Shown here one piece after another: positions 26,715 through 36,333 of a DNA stretch of 64,000 nucleotides. The notes beneath the pieces were generated by a model. The model had not been told where the DNA came from. It saw only the letters and a program-made list of their open reading frames with translations, and ran no database searches. The translations under genes and the position numbers were made by a program. Each line of letters opens with the position of its first letter. Positions within the stretch are counted from its first letter, which is position 1. Source of the stretch: Hahellaceae bacterium (GTDB lineage: Bacteria; Pseudomonadota; Gammaproteobacteria; Pseudomonadales; Oleiphilaceae); NCBI GenBank assembly GCA_016716085.1, contig JADJWY010000026.1:659382-723381 (forward strand). Direction: 5' to 3'.

Positions 26715-28406
26715 TCAGCGTGCGAGTTCGATCAGGCCGCCACAGGCCTTTGCCTCGCCAGGAAAGCAAACCCCCGCCCTCACCACCGCACTCAGAAGCG
26801 CCTGTAACGCGGTTCCCGTCGTATCCTCGCCAATCGCCGCGGCAGTTGCGAGTTCTCCCTCGACAACCAGACGGACGCAGGCAAACGCATTGGCCGCTGA
26901 ACCAGTGCCCAGGGCAGACTCATCATACTGATCAACTGACAACGTAAGCCCAAACTGTCGTTGCAACGCATCCACAAGCGCCTCGATCACGCCATGGCCC
27001 TGGCCGGCAAGTATCACGCCACCCACCAACTCGATATCTGCCTCCACGTGACTCTCACGCTTGCAAAGATCGTAGCGCCGGATTTGCCAGGCCAGGGGCA
27101 CATCCATGAAGTGAGTTTGAAACAAGCACTGAATTTCCGCGGCCGCCACCTCCCGACCACTGCGTTCTGCGTGCTGCTGCACATAAGCACTTAATTCAAT
27201 CTGCGCCCAGCGAGGCAGACGAATACCCAAGGTATTCTCAAGGACATACGCAACGCCGCCTTTGCCCGACTGACTGTTGATGCGCACCACTTCGTCATAC
27301 CGCCGCCCCACGTCACGTGGATCAATCGGCAAATAGGCGACCTCCCAGGAGGCACCCTCCTGGCGTCTGGCCAGGCACTTTCGGATGGCATCCTGATGAC
27401 TGCCCGAAAACGCCGTAAAGACCAACTCACCCGCATAGGGATGACGCGGATGGGTCGTGATACCGGTACAGGCTTCCGTGACCCGGACAATGCCCGCCAT
27501 ATCACTCAAATCCAGTGCTGGATCAATGCCCTGTGAGTACAGATTCATTGCCATTGTCACGATGTCCATATTGCCGGTTCGCTCGCCATTGCCCATCAGG
27601 GTTCCTTCGACCCGATCGGCTCCCGCCATCACCGCCAATTCGGCCGCCGCAACGCCACAGCCCCGATCATTGTGCGTATGTACGGAAATCTCGACATGCT
27701 CACGCCACTGCATGTTCTCACAGACCCACTCTATCTGGTCCGCAAACACATTCGGGGTCGCCATTTCCACCGTGGCCGGCAAATTGATAATGACGCGCTG
27801 ACCCTGATCAGGGCGCCAGACAGTCGTCACAGCGTCGATAACGTCAACCGCAAAATCCAGTTCAGTGCCGGTAAAACTTTCAGGGGAATACTGAAATATC
27901 CATTCGGTATCCGGAAGGCGTTGAGCATGCTTCATCACACACTCAGCGCCCTTGACGGCAATGCCTTTAATGCCCTCCCGGTCCAATTGAAAAACCTGCT
28001 CGCGCTGCACCGTCGACGTCGAATTGTAGACATGCACGATGGCACGCTTTACACCCGCCAATGCCTCAAAGGTTCGGGCAATCAACTCCGGCCGCGCCTG
28101 GGTTAACACCTGCACGGTCACGTCGTCCGGAATGCGTTTTTCAACGATCAGTTGGCGACAAAAATCGAAATCCGGCTGACTGGCCGCGGGAAAACCAATT
28201 TCGATCTCTTTGAATCCTGTCTGCACCAACAGATCAAACAATCGTTGTTTCTGATGGACGTCCATTGGATTGATCAGCGCCTGATTACCATCGCGAAGGT
28301 CAACCGAACACCACAGCGGTGCCTGGGTGATCACGTGATCAGGCCATTTGCGATCGGCCTTACGAATGGGTGTAAAAGGACGGTACTTGCGATGATCAAA
28401 GCCCAT
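26715..28406 (-). CDS. leuA: 2-isopropylmalate synthase
   Basis: First enzyme of leucine synthesis, joining acetyl-CoA and 2-oxoisovalerate in the cytosol. The 563-residue length matches the long LeuA form. The catalytic DRE-TIM barrel has LRDGNQALI and the metal ligands VHTHNDRGCG; the C-terminal regulatory domain, which binds leucine, covers about 430-555. It is divergent from an Lrp/AsnC regulator, and a 23-base palindrome lies in the gap. Confidence 0.94.
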   Translation of the reverse strand: MGFDHRKYRPFTPIRKADRKWPDHVITQAPLWCSVDLRDGNQALINPMDVHQKQRLFDLLVQTGFKEIEIGFPAASQPDFDFCRQLIVEKRIPDDVTVQVLTQARPELIARTFEALAGVKRAIVHVYNSTSTVQREQVFQLDREGIKGIAVKGAECVMKHAQRLPDTEWIFQYSPESFTGTELDFAVDVIDAVTTVWRPDQGQRVIINLPATVEMATPNVFADQIEWVCENMQWREHVEISVHTHNDRGCGVAAAELAVMAGADRVEGTLMGNGERTGNMDIVTMAMNLYSQGIDPALDLSDMAGIVRVTEACTGITTHPRHPYAGELVFTAFSGSHQDAIRKCLARRQEGASWEVAYLPIDPRDVGRRYDEVVRINSQSGKGGVAYVLENTLGIRLPRWAQIELSAYVQQHAERSGREVAAAEIQCLFQTHFMDVPLAWQIRRYDLCKRESHVEADIELVGGVILAGQGHGVIEALVDALQRQFGLTLSVDQYDESALGTGSAANAFACVRLVVEGELATAAAIGEDTTGTALQALLSAVVRAGVCFPGEAKACGGLIELAR

Positions 28407-28467
28407 GAGTGTGCTCCAAGGGTGGGTTAAGTCATGTCATAGTAGCGAAAACAGGGCGCAATGTGCT

Positions 28468-28490
28468 TGCAAAATAACCCGTATTTTGCA
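28468..28490. promoter_or_regulatory. Candidate Lrp/AsnC operator between leuA and its regulator
   Basis: Perfect inverted repeat with arms TGCAAAATA and TATTTTGCA around a 5-base centre. It lies in the 135-base gap between leuA and the divergent Lrp-type gene. AT-rich palindromes of this kind are typical targets of Lrp/AsnC proteins. Control of leuA and autoregulation are inferred. Confidence 0.6.
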
Positions 28491-28541
28491 TTTAATTGGA
28501 ATATTATTTCACTTATTACAACTTAATTGGCATTTTAAACC

Positions 28542-29030
28542 ATGAGCGAGAAACCCTATAAATTCGACCGTATTGATCGCCAGATTCTTGCCCTCTTGCA
28601 ACAGGACGCCAGCCTGACTAATCAGGATCTGGCAGAACGGGTCGGACTGTCCCCCTCACCGTGCCTCCGACGCGTTAAGGCTCTGGAAGAGGCCGGAATC
28701 ATTCAGCAGCGTGTGACTTTATTGGATCGCAAGAAACTGGGCCTATCATTAACGGTCATTATTCTGATCGGCATGGATCGGCATACCCCGGAACGTTTTG
28801 AAGAATTCGGCAAGCGGGTGAGCGAACTGGAGGAGGTACAGGAGTGCTATCTGATTACCGGCCAGGAGGCCGATTACATGCTTAAAGTGGCGGTACCCGA
28901 CATGGACCATTACCAGGCATTTCTGCTTAACAAGATCACGCGGATACCCGGCGTCAGCGGCGTACATTCCAGCTTTGTCCTGCAAAGGGTCATCGACCGG
29001 ACGAGTTTGCCGCTGGGCTATCTGATCTAG
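28542..29030 (+). CDS. Lrp/AsnC family transcriptional regulator
   Basis: Regulator of 162 residues. N-terminal helix-turn-helix (LTNQDLAERVGLSPSPCLRRVKALEEAG) and C-terminal RAM ligand domain (about 75-155, with VQECYLITGQEADYMLKV). Length and sequence fit Lrp itself or a close paralogue. Divergent from leuA, so leucine-responsive control of leuA is likely. Confidence 0.9.
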   Translation: MSEKPYKFDRIDRQILALLQQDASLTNQDLAERVGLSPSPCLRRVKALEEAGIIQQRVTLLDRKKLGLSLTVIILIGMDRHTPERFEEFGKRVSELEEVQECYLITGQEADYMLKVAVPDMDHYQAFLLNKITRIPGVSGVHSSFVLQRVIDRTSLPLGYLI

Positions 29031-29044
29031 CGCGAACAGACGTC

Positions 29045-29449
29045 CTAAGACTTCTGTTTCAGCAGATCCCGGATCTCAGTCAGCAACTGTTGATCCATGG
29101 TCGGCGCCGGGGGGGCAGACGGTGCCGCTTCTTCCTTTTTCTTCAGCGAATTGATGCCCTTGATCAGCATAAATACCGCAAAGGCAATGATCGTAAAATC
29201 AATCACTGTCTGAAGAAACTTGCCATAGGCGATCACGACGGCCGGCGTCGTACCAGCCGCTTCTTTCAGAACAATCGCGAGATCTGAAAAATCCACGCCA
29301 CCCAGCAAGATACCAATAGGTGGCATCACCACATCCGCCACGACGGAGCTGACGATTTTCCCGAAGGCCGCACCGATAATGATACCGACCGCCATATCCA
29401 CAACATTGCCTTTTACGGCAAAGGCCTTAAACTCCTGCAAAATTGACAT
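29045..29449 (-). CDS. mscL: Large-conductance mechanosensitive channel
   Basis: MscL of 134 residues, the emergency valve opened by membrane tension on osmotic downshock. Both transmembrane helices are present, with FAVKGNVVDMAVGIIIGAAF at the N-terminus and the second around residues 70-95, plus the cytoplasmic C-terminal helix. Stand-alone gene, convergent with the Lrp gene. Confidence 0.95.
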   Translation of the reverse strand: MSILQEFKAFAVKGNVVDMAVGIIIGAAFGKIVSSVVADVVMPPIGILLGGVDFSDLAIVLKEAAGTTPAVVIAYGKFLQTVIDFTIIAFAVFMLIKGINSLKKKEEAAPSAPPAPTMDQQLLTEIRDLLKQKS

Positions 29450-29607
29450 TGAGCGTCTCCCTTGAAGTCTTGATACTTAGATTTAGAGTGAAAGTGCGCC
29501 GTCCCTGATCCTGACGCCCGGTTTCGTCACTGCCCGGGCCTTGATCCCATATTCCAACAATGGCGAACGATGTCAAACAATTTTGATTGTCCGACAGTGA
29601 AACTTAT

Positions 29608-30855
29608 ATGAAGCGCTATCTAGTGGGCGGTGCCGTCCGCGATCAACTGCTGAATCTACCGGTCAAGGATCGGGATTGGGTCGTGGTAGGCGCAACGCCT
29701 GAGTCCATGACCCAAGCAGGCTTTCGTCAGGTAGGCGCAGACTTTCCGGTTTTTTTGCATCCGGAAACCCAGGAAGAACATGCGCTCGCCCGCACTGAAC
29801 GCAAAAGTGGTCTGGGCTATAAAGGGTTCATCTGTGACTTTTCACCCGACATCACCCTGGAAGAGGATCTGTCACGGCGAGACCTGACCATTAATGCCAT
29901 GGCCTTGGACGAGCAGGGAAAACTGATCGATCCTCTCAAGGGTCAACAGGATCTGGAGCAGCGCATTCTGCGCCATGTATCACCCGCATTTCGGGAAGAC
30001 CCCCTCAGAGTTTTCCGGGTTGCCCGCTTTGCTGCACGCTTTGCCCCGCTGGGATTTAGACTCGCGGAGGAAACACGCGCCCTGATGCAGGACATGGCCA
30101 CCTCGGGCGAACTTGCCAGCCTCACGGCAGAAAGGGTCTGGCTCGAAACGCAGAAGGCGCTGGGATACGCAGAACCGTCCCACTATTTTCAGGTCTTGAA
30201 AAGTGCCGATGCCCTCAAGGACTGGTTCACGGAACTCGCTATTCTTTTCGGCATCCCACAAGCCGCCCACTATCACCCTGAAGTGGATACCGGCGTGCAC
30301 ACCTTAATGACGCTGGACATGGCCGCTCAGTTATCCGATTCCCTTGATGTTCGATTTGCAGCCTTGGTCCATGATCTCGGAAAAGGTTGCACTCCCCCCG
30401 AGGAATGGCCACGCCATATCAACCACGAACAGGCCGGCATCCAGCCTGTTACTGAACTGTGTGAGCGCCTGAAAGTGCCCCGTACGGCACGGGAACTGGG
30501 TATTCTGGCCAGTCGCGAGCACCTGAACATCCATCGTGCTGCAGAACTCAAAACGACCACCCTATTAAAACTATTCGATCGCTGTGATCTCTGGCGACGC
30601 CCGGAGCGCTTTGAGCAACTTCTGACGGTGTGCGAAGCAGACGCGCGCGGCAGGGGCGGTCGCCAGGATGCCGCCTACCCGCCCCGCCCCCTGTTACAGC
30701 AGCTGGCCCAAGCCGCCCGCGCAGTGAGTGCCAAATCCCTGATTGCCCAGGGCGTGGCCCCATCCGAGCTCCCCGAGCACCTACGCAAGGCACGCCTTGA
30801 GGCGATCCGGACACAAAAAGCCACTTGCAACCTACCCCCTCAGTCCGGATCATAG
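29608..30855 (+). CDS. cca: CCA-adding tRNA nucleotidyltransferase with HD domain
   Basis: Protein of 415 residues that adds or repairs the 3' CCA of tRNAs. The N-terminal nucleotidyltransferase has YLVGGAVRDQLL and the RRDLTINAMA motif; the C-terminal HD domain (HDLGKG near residue 258) gives phosphatase/phosphodiesterase activity as in E. coli. The start at 29608 gives the family's usual N-terminus. Confidence 0.94.
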   Translation: MKRYLVGGAVRDQLLNLPVKDRDWVVVGATPESMTQAGFRQVGADFPVFLHPETQEEHALARTERKSGLGYKGFICDFSPDITLEEDLSRRDLTINAMALDEQGKLIDPLKGQQDLEQRILRHVSPAFREDPLRVFRVARFAARFAPLGFRLAEETRALMQDMATSGELASLTAERVWLETQKALGYAEPSHYFQVLKSADALKDWFTELAILFGIPQAAHYHPEVDTGVHTLMTLDMAAQLSDSLDVRFAALVHDLGKGCTPPEEWPRHINHEQAGIQPVTELCERLKVPRTARELGILASREHLNIHRAAELKTTTLLKLFDRCDLWRRPERFEQLLTVCEADARGRGGRQDAAYPPRPLLQQLAQAARAVSAKSLIAQGVAPSELPEHLRKARLEAIRTQKATCNLPPQSGS

Positions 30856-30893
30856 AGCCCCTCTTACCGGATGCATTCACAAGGAGTCGCACC

Positions 30894-32072
30894 ATGAATC
30901 GAGTTGCCATTGTCGCCGCCAAACGAACCCCCATTGGTACTTTTGGTGGGAGTCTTGCCAGCCTGTCAGCCCCCCAGCTGGGCGCGACCGTTATCAAGGC
31001 TCTTCTCGCGGAAACAGGCATCAACCCGGCTGAGGTCGACGAAGTTCTGCTCGGCCAGGTGCTGACCGCAGGCAGCGGACAAAATCCGGCACGCCAGACA
31101 ACGCTGCTGGCCGGGCTCCCTAAAGAAGTGCCTGCCATGACCATCAACAAAGTCTGCGGCTCCGGCCTCAAAGCGATTCATCTGGCGGCACAGGCCATCC
31201 TGTTGGGTGATGCCGAGTGTGTGATCGCGGGCGGCCAGGAAACCATGAGCCAGGCGCCCCATGTACTGCCCAACTCACGCAATGGTCAGAAGATGGGGAA
31301 CTGGAATCTGGAAGACAGCATGATCAAGGACGGCCTGTGGGATGCCTTCAACGACTACCATATGGGTATCACTGCCGAAAACCTGGCAGCAGAACACGGC
31401 ATTAGCCGTGAAGATCAGGATGCCTTCGCCGCGCTTTCACAGCAAAAAGCGGAAGCGGCTATCGCAGCCGGTCGTTTCACCGCTGAAATCTGTCCTGTCA
31501 GCGTCCCCCAACGTAAAGGTGACGCCCTCGTCATCAGTCAGGATGAAGGCCCCCGTCCGGGCGTTACCGCTGAATCACTCTCGAAACTGCGTCCGGCCTT
31601 CAAAAAAGAAGGCAGTGTGACAGCAGGAAATGCCTCTTCAATCAATGATGGTGCCGCCGCTCTGCTGCTCTGTAGTGAAAGCAAGGCCAAGGCATTGGGG
31701 CTTAAACCGCTGGCCTACATCAAAGCCTACGCCAATGCAGGCGTTGACCCGGCCACTATGGGCATTGGTCCGGTTCCCGCCACTCGCCGCTGCCTGGAAA
31801 AAGCAGACTGGGCCATTGGTGACCTGGACCTGATCGAAGCCAACGAAGCCTTTGCCGTCCAGTCGCTGTCGGTCAACAAGCTACTGGGGTGGGATGTATC
31901 CCGGGTGAACGTCAACGGTGGTGCGATTGCACTGGGGCATCCGATCGGCGCCTCCGGCTGCCGCGTCGCAGTCACGCTGATCCATGAAATGATCAAGCGG
32001 GACGCCCACAAAGGACTGGCGACGCTGTGTATCGGTGGCGGGATGGGTGTTGCACTGGCAATCGAACGGTAA
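30894..32072 (+). CDS. Acetyl-CoA acetyltransferase (thiolase)
   Basis: Thiolase of 392 residues, the length of acetoacetyl-CoA thiolases. The acyl-accepting cysteine is C88 in NKVCGSGLKA, with the later GHPIGASG (His) and CIGGGMGVA (Cys). An AAGGAG ribosome-binding site lies 7 bases before the ATG at 30894. Role could be in PHB/ketone metabolism or fatty acid degradation; no phb or fad genes are adjacent. Confidence 0.92.
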   Translation: MNRVAIVAAKRTPIGTFGGSLASLSAPQLGATVIKALLAETGINPAEVDEVLLGQVLTAGSGQNPARQTTLLAGLPKEVPAMTINKVCGSGLKAIHLAAQAILLGDAECVIAGGQETMSQAPHVLPNSRNGQKMGNWNLEDSMIKDGLWDAFNDYHMGITAENLAAEHGISREDQDAFAALSQQKAEAAIAAGRFTAEICPVSVPQRKGDALVISQDEGPRPGVTAESLSKLRPAFKKEGSVTAGNASSINDGAAALLLCSESKAKALGLKPLAYIKAYANAGVDPATMGIGPVPATRRCLEKADWAIGDLDLIEANEAFAVQSLSVNKLLGWDVSRVNVNGGAIALGHPIGASGCRVAVTLIHEMIKRDAHKGLATLCIGGGMGVALAIER

Positions 32073-32542
32073 TGGATAAGACCGCCGTCCGTCAGCAGAT
32101 TCTCAGCCAGCTTGAGCGCGACCGGGAACTCGCGCTCGCCGCTGCGCTGACTGCAAGGGAGGCTGCCACTCACGAAGAAAACATCGCTGAGAACAAATAC
32201 GACACGCTCGCGCTCGAGGCTGGTTATCTGGCAGAGGGTCAATCCAAACGCCTGCAGGAAATCATTGCAGCTCTGCAAGCCTGGCAGAATATGCCCTTGC
32301 GTACCTTTGACGACGAAACGCCGATTCAGGTCGGCGCACTCGTCACACTTGAAGACACCCAAGGTCAGCAGCGCGTACTGTTTCTGGGGCCAGATGCGGC
32401 CGGACTCAGAGTCAGTGACAAAGGCAAAGAAATCATGGTCATTACAGCCCGCTCCCCGATTGGAACTCAGCTCATCGGCAAGCTATGCGGAGAGGACGTC
32501 CAGCAAGGCTCGCAACATTTCGTGATCGAAGGCGTGATTTGA
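32072..32542 (+). CDS. GreA/GreB C-terminal-domain protein
   Basis: Protein of 156 residues: an N-terminal helical region (about 1-70, rich in Arg, Leu and Ala) and a C-terminal GreA/GreB-type FKBP-like domain (about 80-155, with ARSPIGTQLIGKLCGE). Such proteins are stand-alone relatives of transcription cleavage factors. Its ATG overlaps the thiolase TAA by one base, implying translational coupling, though no functional link is known. Confidence 0.72.
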   Translation: MDKTAVRQQILSQLERDRELALAAALTAREAATHEENIAENKYDTLALEAGYLAEGQSKRLQEIIAALQAWQNMPLRTFDDETPIQVGALVTLEDTQGQQRVLFLGPDAAGLRVSDKGKEIMVITARSPIGTQLIGKLCGEDVQQGSQHFVIEGVI

Positions 32543-32565
32543 GGTTTGGGCAAAGCGACTTGACA

Positions 32566-33504
32566 CTACTGATCTGAACGTTGCCACATCCCGTCCTGCC
32601 CCTGACAGACACTACGTTCCGTTTGCTCCGAGCCGCCATTTTTAAAACTTATTTGCAACTGAAGTTTGCGGCAAGCCTGCCCCTCGCGGGTAAATGAACC
32701 CAGCAATGAGATTTCGCCCCGATTCCCGGAACGCTCGTTTGACCAGCTGCGCGCCTGCCCCTGTGGGTCCGCCAGTAAAGCCCCAATACTTCCGGTGATT
32801 TGCCCCAGATCCTCATCCGTCAATTTATCTGCATTACGCAAATTACCCACCAGATTGCTGGTCGAGTCACGGATTAAATTGACAGGCGCCTTCACGATAC
32901 CCTTCACCAGCCCGGTCAACATGTTACTTCCGGCATCTTCAGTCAGCTGCCCCGCGTGTGAAATCAAGGCATCGGTCTGAGCCAGGTAATCTGGAACGGC
33001 TTCACGGGTCAGCGCGATCTGGCGAACCGCCTCATCCAGCGACGGCTGGTAATTAGCCACCGTCTGGTTCAGGGCGTCAGCCGCTTTGAGTGCTTGCTGG
33101 GTTGTGGGATGATACTGACGTAAAGTCTCGTTTACCTGTGTGGTGGCTTTTACCATTTTTGCGACGGACTGATCAGCAACTGACACAGCCCGATCAGCCG
33201 TACTGACGGCCCGATCTGCAAGCGCTACCATTTTAGGCACCTCAGACGTCACCAGAGACTCCACATGCTGATCGGTTCTCTCCAGAACGGCAACCAACTG
33301 GGGCACTTGCTGAGCAACTGCGTCCACCGACTTAAGCGTCTCGGGCAATTGCACAAACGTAGGGTCCAAGCCCTGCCCCAGGGTTTCTGCCAAATTCAGC
33401 GTCCGATCAACACGCTCGAGGATGGCCGGAATTTGCCATACCGCAAAACCCAGACTTAATGCGACAATGAGAGCCGCCACACCAAACAGTGCCCTGATGA
33501 TCAT
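32566..33504 (-). CDS. Membrane-anchored coiled-coil protein with surface-antigen-like C-terminus
   Basis: Protein of 312 residues from the ATG at 33504. One N-terminal membrane helix (about 5-25) is followed by a long helical, coiled-coil-like stretch (about 35-200), then a C-terminal segment with Cys-containing QACRKLQLQISFKNGG resembling 17-kDa surface antigen domains. Role unknown; a periplasmic envelope function is likely. It starts head-to-head with the hydrolase gene, the start codons overlapping. Confidence 0.6.
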   Translation of the reverse strand: MIIRALFGVAALIVALSLGFAVWQIPAILERVDRTLNLAETLGQGLDPTFVQLPETLKSVDAVAQQVPQLVAVLERTDQHVESLVTSEVPKMVALADRAVSTADRAVSVADQSVAKMVKATTQVNETLRQYHPTTQQALKAADALNQTVANYQPSLDEAVRQIALTREAVPDYLAQTDALISHAGQLTEDAGSNMLTGLVKGIVKAPVNLIRDSTSNLVGNLRNADKLTDEDLGQITGSIGALLADPQGQARSWSNERSGNRGEISLLGSFTREGQACRKLQLQISFKNGGSEQTERSVCQGQDGMWQRSDQ

Positions 33505-34546
33505 GAAACGCTTTCGCCTCTTAAACAGCTGCCTGCCCGGAATTTGCCTGACGCTACTCATCCTGGTAAGTGGATGCGCCCTGCTGGAGGATCAGCCTTA
33601 TGTCCCGTCTGACTATTCTGAACGCTCCCTTATCATTAACGGTCGCTCGGTCAGCGTCAAGGAGACCGGCGCCCCCAATGGATACCCCGTTTTTTATGCC
33701 CATGGCAATCCAGGCTCAAGCAGCGAAATTCAGTTTTTCCAGACACAGGCCAAACAACAGGGTTTTCGACTCATTGCGATTGATAGACCCGGTTTCGGTG
33801 ACTCGCCCTTCATAACGCCCTACCCTCTGACAGACTACGGCAATGACATTTCGAGCCTGGCTGATAGGCTTGGAATCGAGGACTATGGCGTGATGGGGTG
33901 GTCCAGTGGCGGCCCCCCATCGCTTGCGGCCGCCTACCGCGACCCCAGGCGCGTGCGTTTTGTCATATCGGCTGATGGCTATACCAATTTCGGTGAATTT
34001 CCAGATGCCGAAAAAGCCCTCGCTGAACTTGGGCGCAAGGGTGCGCAAGTTTCTGAAGACAAACCCAGACTCTTTTCAGCCGTGCTGAACCTGAGTGCCT
34101 GGACAGAGCAGCATGTCACCCCGCTCTACCTGCTTGCCGCCAACGCCACGCTGACCGAGAGTGATCGCAGCATCCTTAAAAACGGGCAGTACCAGGCCAT
34201 TTTTAATCGCGTTCAACAAGAAGCACTCAGCCAAGGTGCCGCCGGGGTAAAACAAGATCTCGAAACCCAGTGGGCACCTTGGGAATTCACGCTTGACCAG
34301 ATCACCACACCGGTTCTGGTGATCCAGGGAGAAGCCGACACCTTTGTTCCCGTCAGCTTCGCACAACATCTCTGCGAGAAGCTCCCGCGCTGTGAACTAC
34401 ACCTGATCGCGGAACAAGGCCACCTTGCGCCACTCACGCCGGCCGCACAGGACGCCATGTTCCGCTTTGCCCGAAAGGTATTGAATGGACAGGCGCTATT
34501 CGATGCACGCCTTATAAATCATACTGGCATAGAGACGAGCCGCTAA
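33503..34546 (+). CDS. Alpha/beta-hydrolase lipoprotein
   Basis: Predicted lipoprotein of 347 residues. The signal peptide ends in the lipobox LVSGC with C24 acylated. The hydrolase domain has the oxyanion-region FYAHGNPGS, the nucleophile motif GWSSGGPPS and the C-terminal Asp/His (GEADTFVP and EQGHLAPL). Cellular substrate unknown. Starts at ATG 33503, within one base of the divergent gene's start. Its end overlaps the M20 peptidase gene by 51 bases. Confidence 0.8.
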   Translation: MKRFRLLNSCLPGICLTLLILVSGCALLEDQPYVPSDYSERSLIINGRSVSVKETGAPNGYPVFYAHGNPGSSSEIQFFQTQAKQQGFRLIAIDRPGFGDSPFITPYPLTDYGNDISSLADRLGIEDYGVMGWSSGGPPSLAAAYRDPRRVRFVISADGYTNFGEFPDAEKALAELGRKGAQVSEDKPRLFSAVLNLSAWTEQHVTPLYLLAANATLTESDRSILKNGQYQAIFNRVQQEALSQGAAGVKQDLETQWAPWEFTLDQITTPVLVIQGEADTFVPVSFAQHLCEKLPRCELHLIAEQGHLAPLTPAAQDAMFRFARKVLNGQALFDARLINHTGIETSR

Positions 34547-35653
34547 GCGCGTTTCCTCCAACGAGACATGCTCGTGCCGGGTATGCGCCACTTCCAGTCG
34601 CCCCGGCCCGCAAATCACAGGGATAGAACCCTTCTGGTGAAACAGGCTCCCATCAGAATGCGAACGAAACGCCGTAGGCTCCCATGTCAGCCCTTGCGCT
34701 TCAAACGCCGCTTTCACAGGCGCCAGTACCGCCGCTTCTGCCGAATTGGCAAAGCCAGTCGCCCAGTACAGATTCTCATAATCCAGCTTGCACTCCGGGT
34801 GCGTCTTCTGCGCCTTGGCCCGGGCATCTTCAATGAGACGATCCACCAGGGTGTTATCCCCATCGGGCGGCACATGAATATCAATCGCAGCTTCACAGTT
34901 TTGAGCAACCATGAATAGCCCTGCTCCACCGCGAATTTCACGCGGGTTCACCGTCAGGCCTTTGTACTCTGAGCGGGTAGTCAAATCCATGATTTCCTGC
35001 ATCCACTCCAGCATACCATGAATCGCACTGGCCCCCATCTCCGGTAACGCCGCATGGGCGCGAGCACCGGTTACGGTCAGACGGCATTCATAGTAACCGT
35101 AATGATCAACACAAGGACTCAACCCTGTCGGCTCGCCAATCACGGTCAAAGGGGTGGTACGCCAGTCCAGCAGGACTTCAGAGCCATCACCGTACTCCTC
35201 TTCGCCCACCACCAGTGCGACAGTCAAACCACGTTTCAGCGGGATGCCAGACTTCACAATCGCGATGACCGCCTCGACGATGGCGGCACAGCCGGACTTC
35301 ATATCTGCGGTTCCAAGACCATGCAGAATATCGCCTTCCTGGTGAATGCGCTGCTCCTCCTCATCAAACAGAGGAACGGTATCGACATGCCCCACCCACA
35401 TCATGGTCGAGGGCTGCGGCCCGAGCTCGATAATCAGGTTGGCACGATGATCTCCCGTTGGACTGCCACTGTCAGGAATGGGTTGCCGCATATAGCGGAC
35501 CCCACCTTCACTCAAACGATCGGCAAAGATGGTCATAGCCGGTTCTTCTGCATAGGAAGGACTGTACTGCTCAACGGACTCTCGTAACAGTTCAACAAGT
35601 TTCTGGTTATCAATTTTTTCGAGAAGGGTGTCCAAGGTAGTGCTCATAGGCAT
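34496..35653 (-). CDS. M20 family metallopeptidase (ArgE/DapE-like)
   Basis: Zinc-dependent amidohydrolase of 385 residues. Metal-binding motifs are MMWVGHVDTVP (His, Asp), the bridging GLGTADMKSG and the catalytic VGEEEYGDGSE. The dimerisation domain sits at about 185-290. It belongs to the broad ArgE/DapE/CPG2 group; the exact substrate is not evident. Confidence 0.88.
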   Translation of the reverse strand: MPMSTTLDTLLEKIDNQKLVELLRESVEQYSPSYAEEPAMTIFADRLSEGGVRYMRQPIPDSGSPTGDHRANLIIELGPQPSTMMWVGHVDTVPLFDEEEQRIHQEGDILHGLGTADMKSGCAAIVEAVIAIVKSGIPLKRGLTVALVVGEEEYGDGSEVLLDWRTTPLTVIGEPTGLSPCVDHYGYYECRLTVTGARAHAALPEMGASAIHGMLEWMQEIMDLTTRSEYKGLTVNPREIRGGAGLFMVAQNCEAAIDIHVPPDGDNTLVDRLIEDARAKAQKTHPECKLDYENLYWATGFANSAEAAVLAPVKAAFEAQGLTWEPTAFRSHSDGSLFHQKGSIPVICGPGRLEVAHTRHEHVSLEETRLAARLYASMIYKACIE

Positions 35654-35695
35654 CTCCGGTCGTCGGTCAGGCGCGTCTCAATTCACATTGCGCGC

Positions 35696-36202
35696 TTAAA
35701 GTTTACTTCTGATCCGCTTGTAGCTCGGATGATTCGTCAGATTTTTAGTCAAATAAATATGGGCGTCTTCGTTCAAAAAATCATTGCGGCGGAAAAACCT
35801 GATTGCCGGATCATTCTCGGCGTCCGTATCCACAATCATCATCCTGGCACCATTGCTGATAAATGCATGCGTTATCTCATCCAGCAGCAGGGTCGCTATC
35901 CCCAGGCGCTTATAGACCGGGTCCACCGCCAGCCAGGTTAAATAGCCATAATTCCAGGCGCTGTTGCGCTTCTCGATCATGGAACCCAATGCAAATCCCG
36001 CAATCTTGTCCTCATAATCGGCCACAAAACAGAATTCTCCGCTGGCATGAAATAAGCCCACCGGCTCATATTCGTCCCACGTTCGATAAAGACTCGGCCA
36101 TTTATCGGCTGTAAAAACGGACTCTCCTAATGCATAAACCGCTGGCAAATCCTCTAACTCCAACAACCTGACGGAAGCCAACTCTTTATCTTCAGTTCCC
36201 AT
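35696..36202 (-). CDS. GNAT family N-acetyltransferase
   Basis: Acetyltransferase of 168 residues. The acetyl-CoA-binding segment VDPVYKRLGIATLLLDEI carries the GNAT pattern. The ATG at 36202 is chosen over an upstream GTG because AAGTGAG lies 8 bases before it. N-terminal RimI-like; substrate unknown. Confidence 0.82.
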   Translation of the reverse strand: MGTEDKELASVRLLELEDLPAVYALGESVFTADKWPSLYRTWDEYEPVGLFHASGEFCFVADYEDKIAGFALGSMIEKRNSAWNYGYLTWLAVDPVYKRLGIATLLLDEITHAFISNGARMMIVDTDAENDPAIRFFRRNDFLNEDAHIYLTKNLTNHPSYKRIRSKL

Positions 36203-36333
36203 GATATGACTCACTTCAAAATTAACGGTTGCAACCTGAACCGGCCCTCAGAATAATGCGGCCGGAGCGGAAATTCCACTCCCAGTGGGCAGGTAGTCGC
36301 CCGACGTTGAAACCCCACAAGAGTAATCACCCA

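Noticed and set aside
32566..33504. Phage tape-measure or MCP-like protein
   Set aside because: It has one N-terminal helix and a coiled coil, but no HAMP or signalling domain and no phage neighbours.
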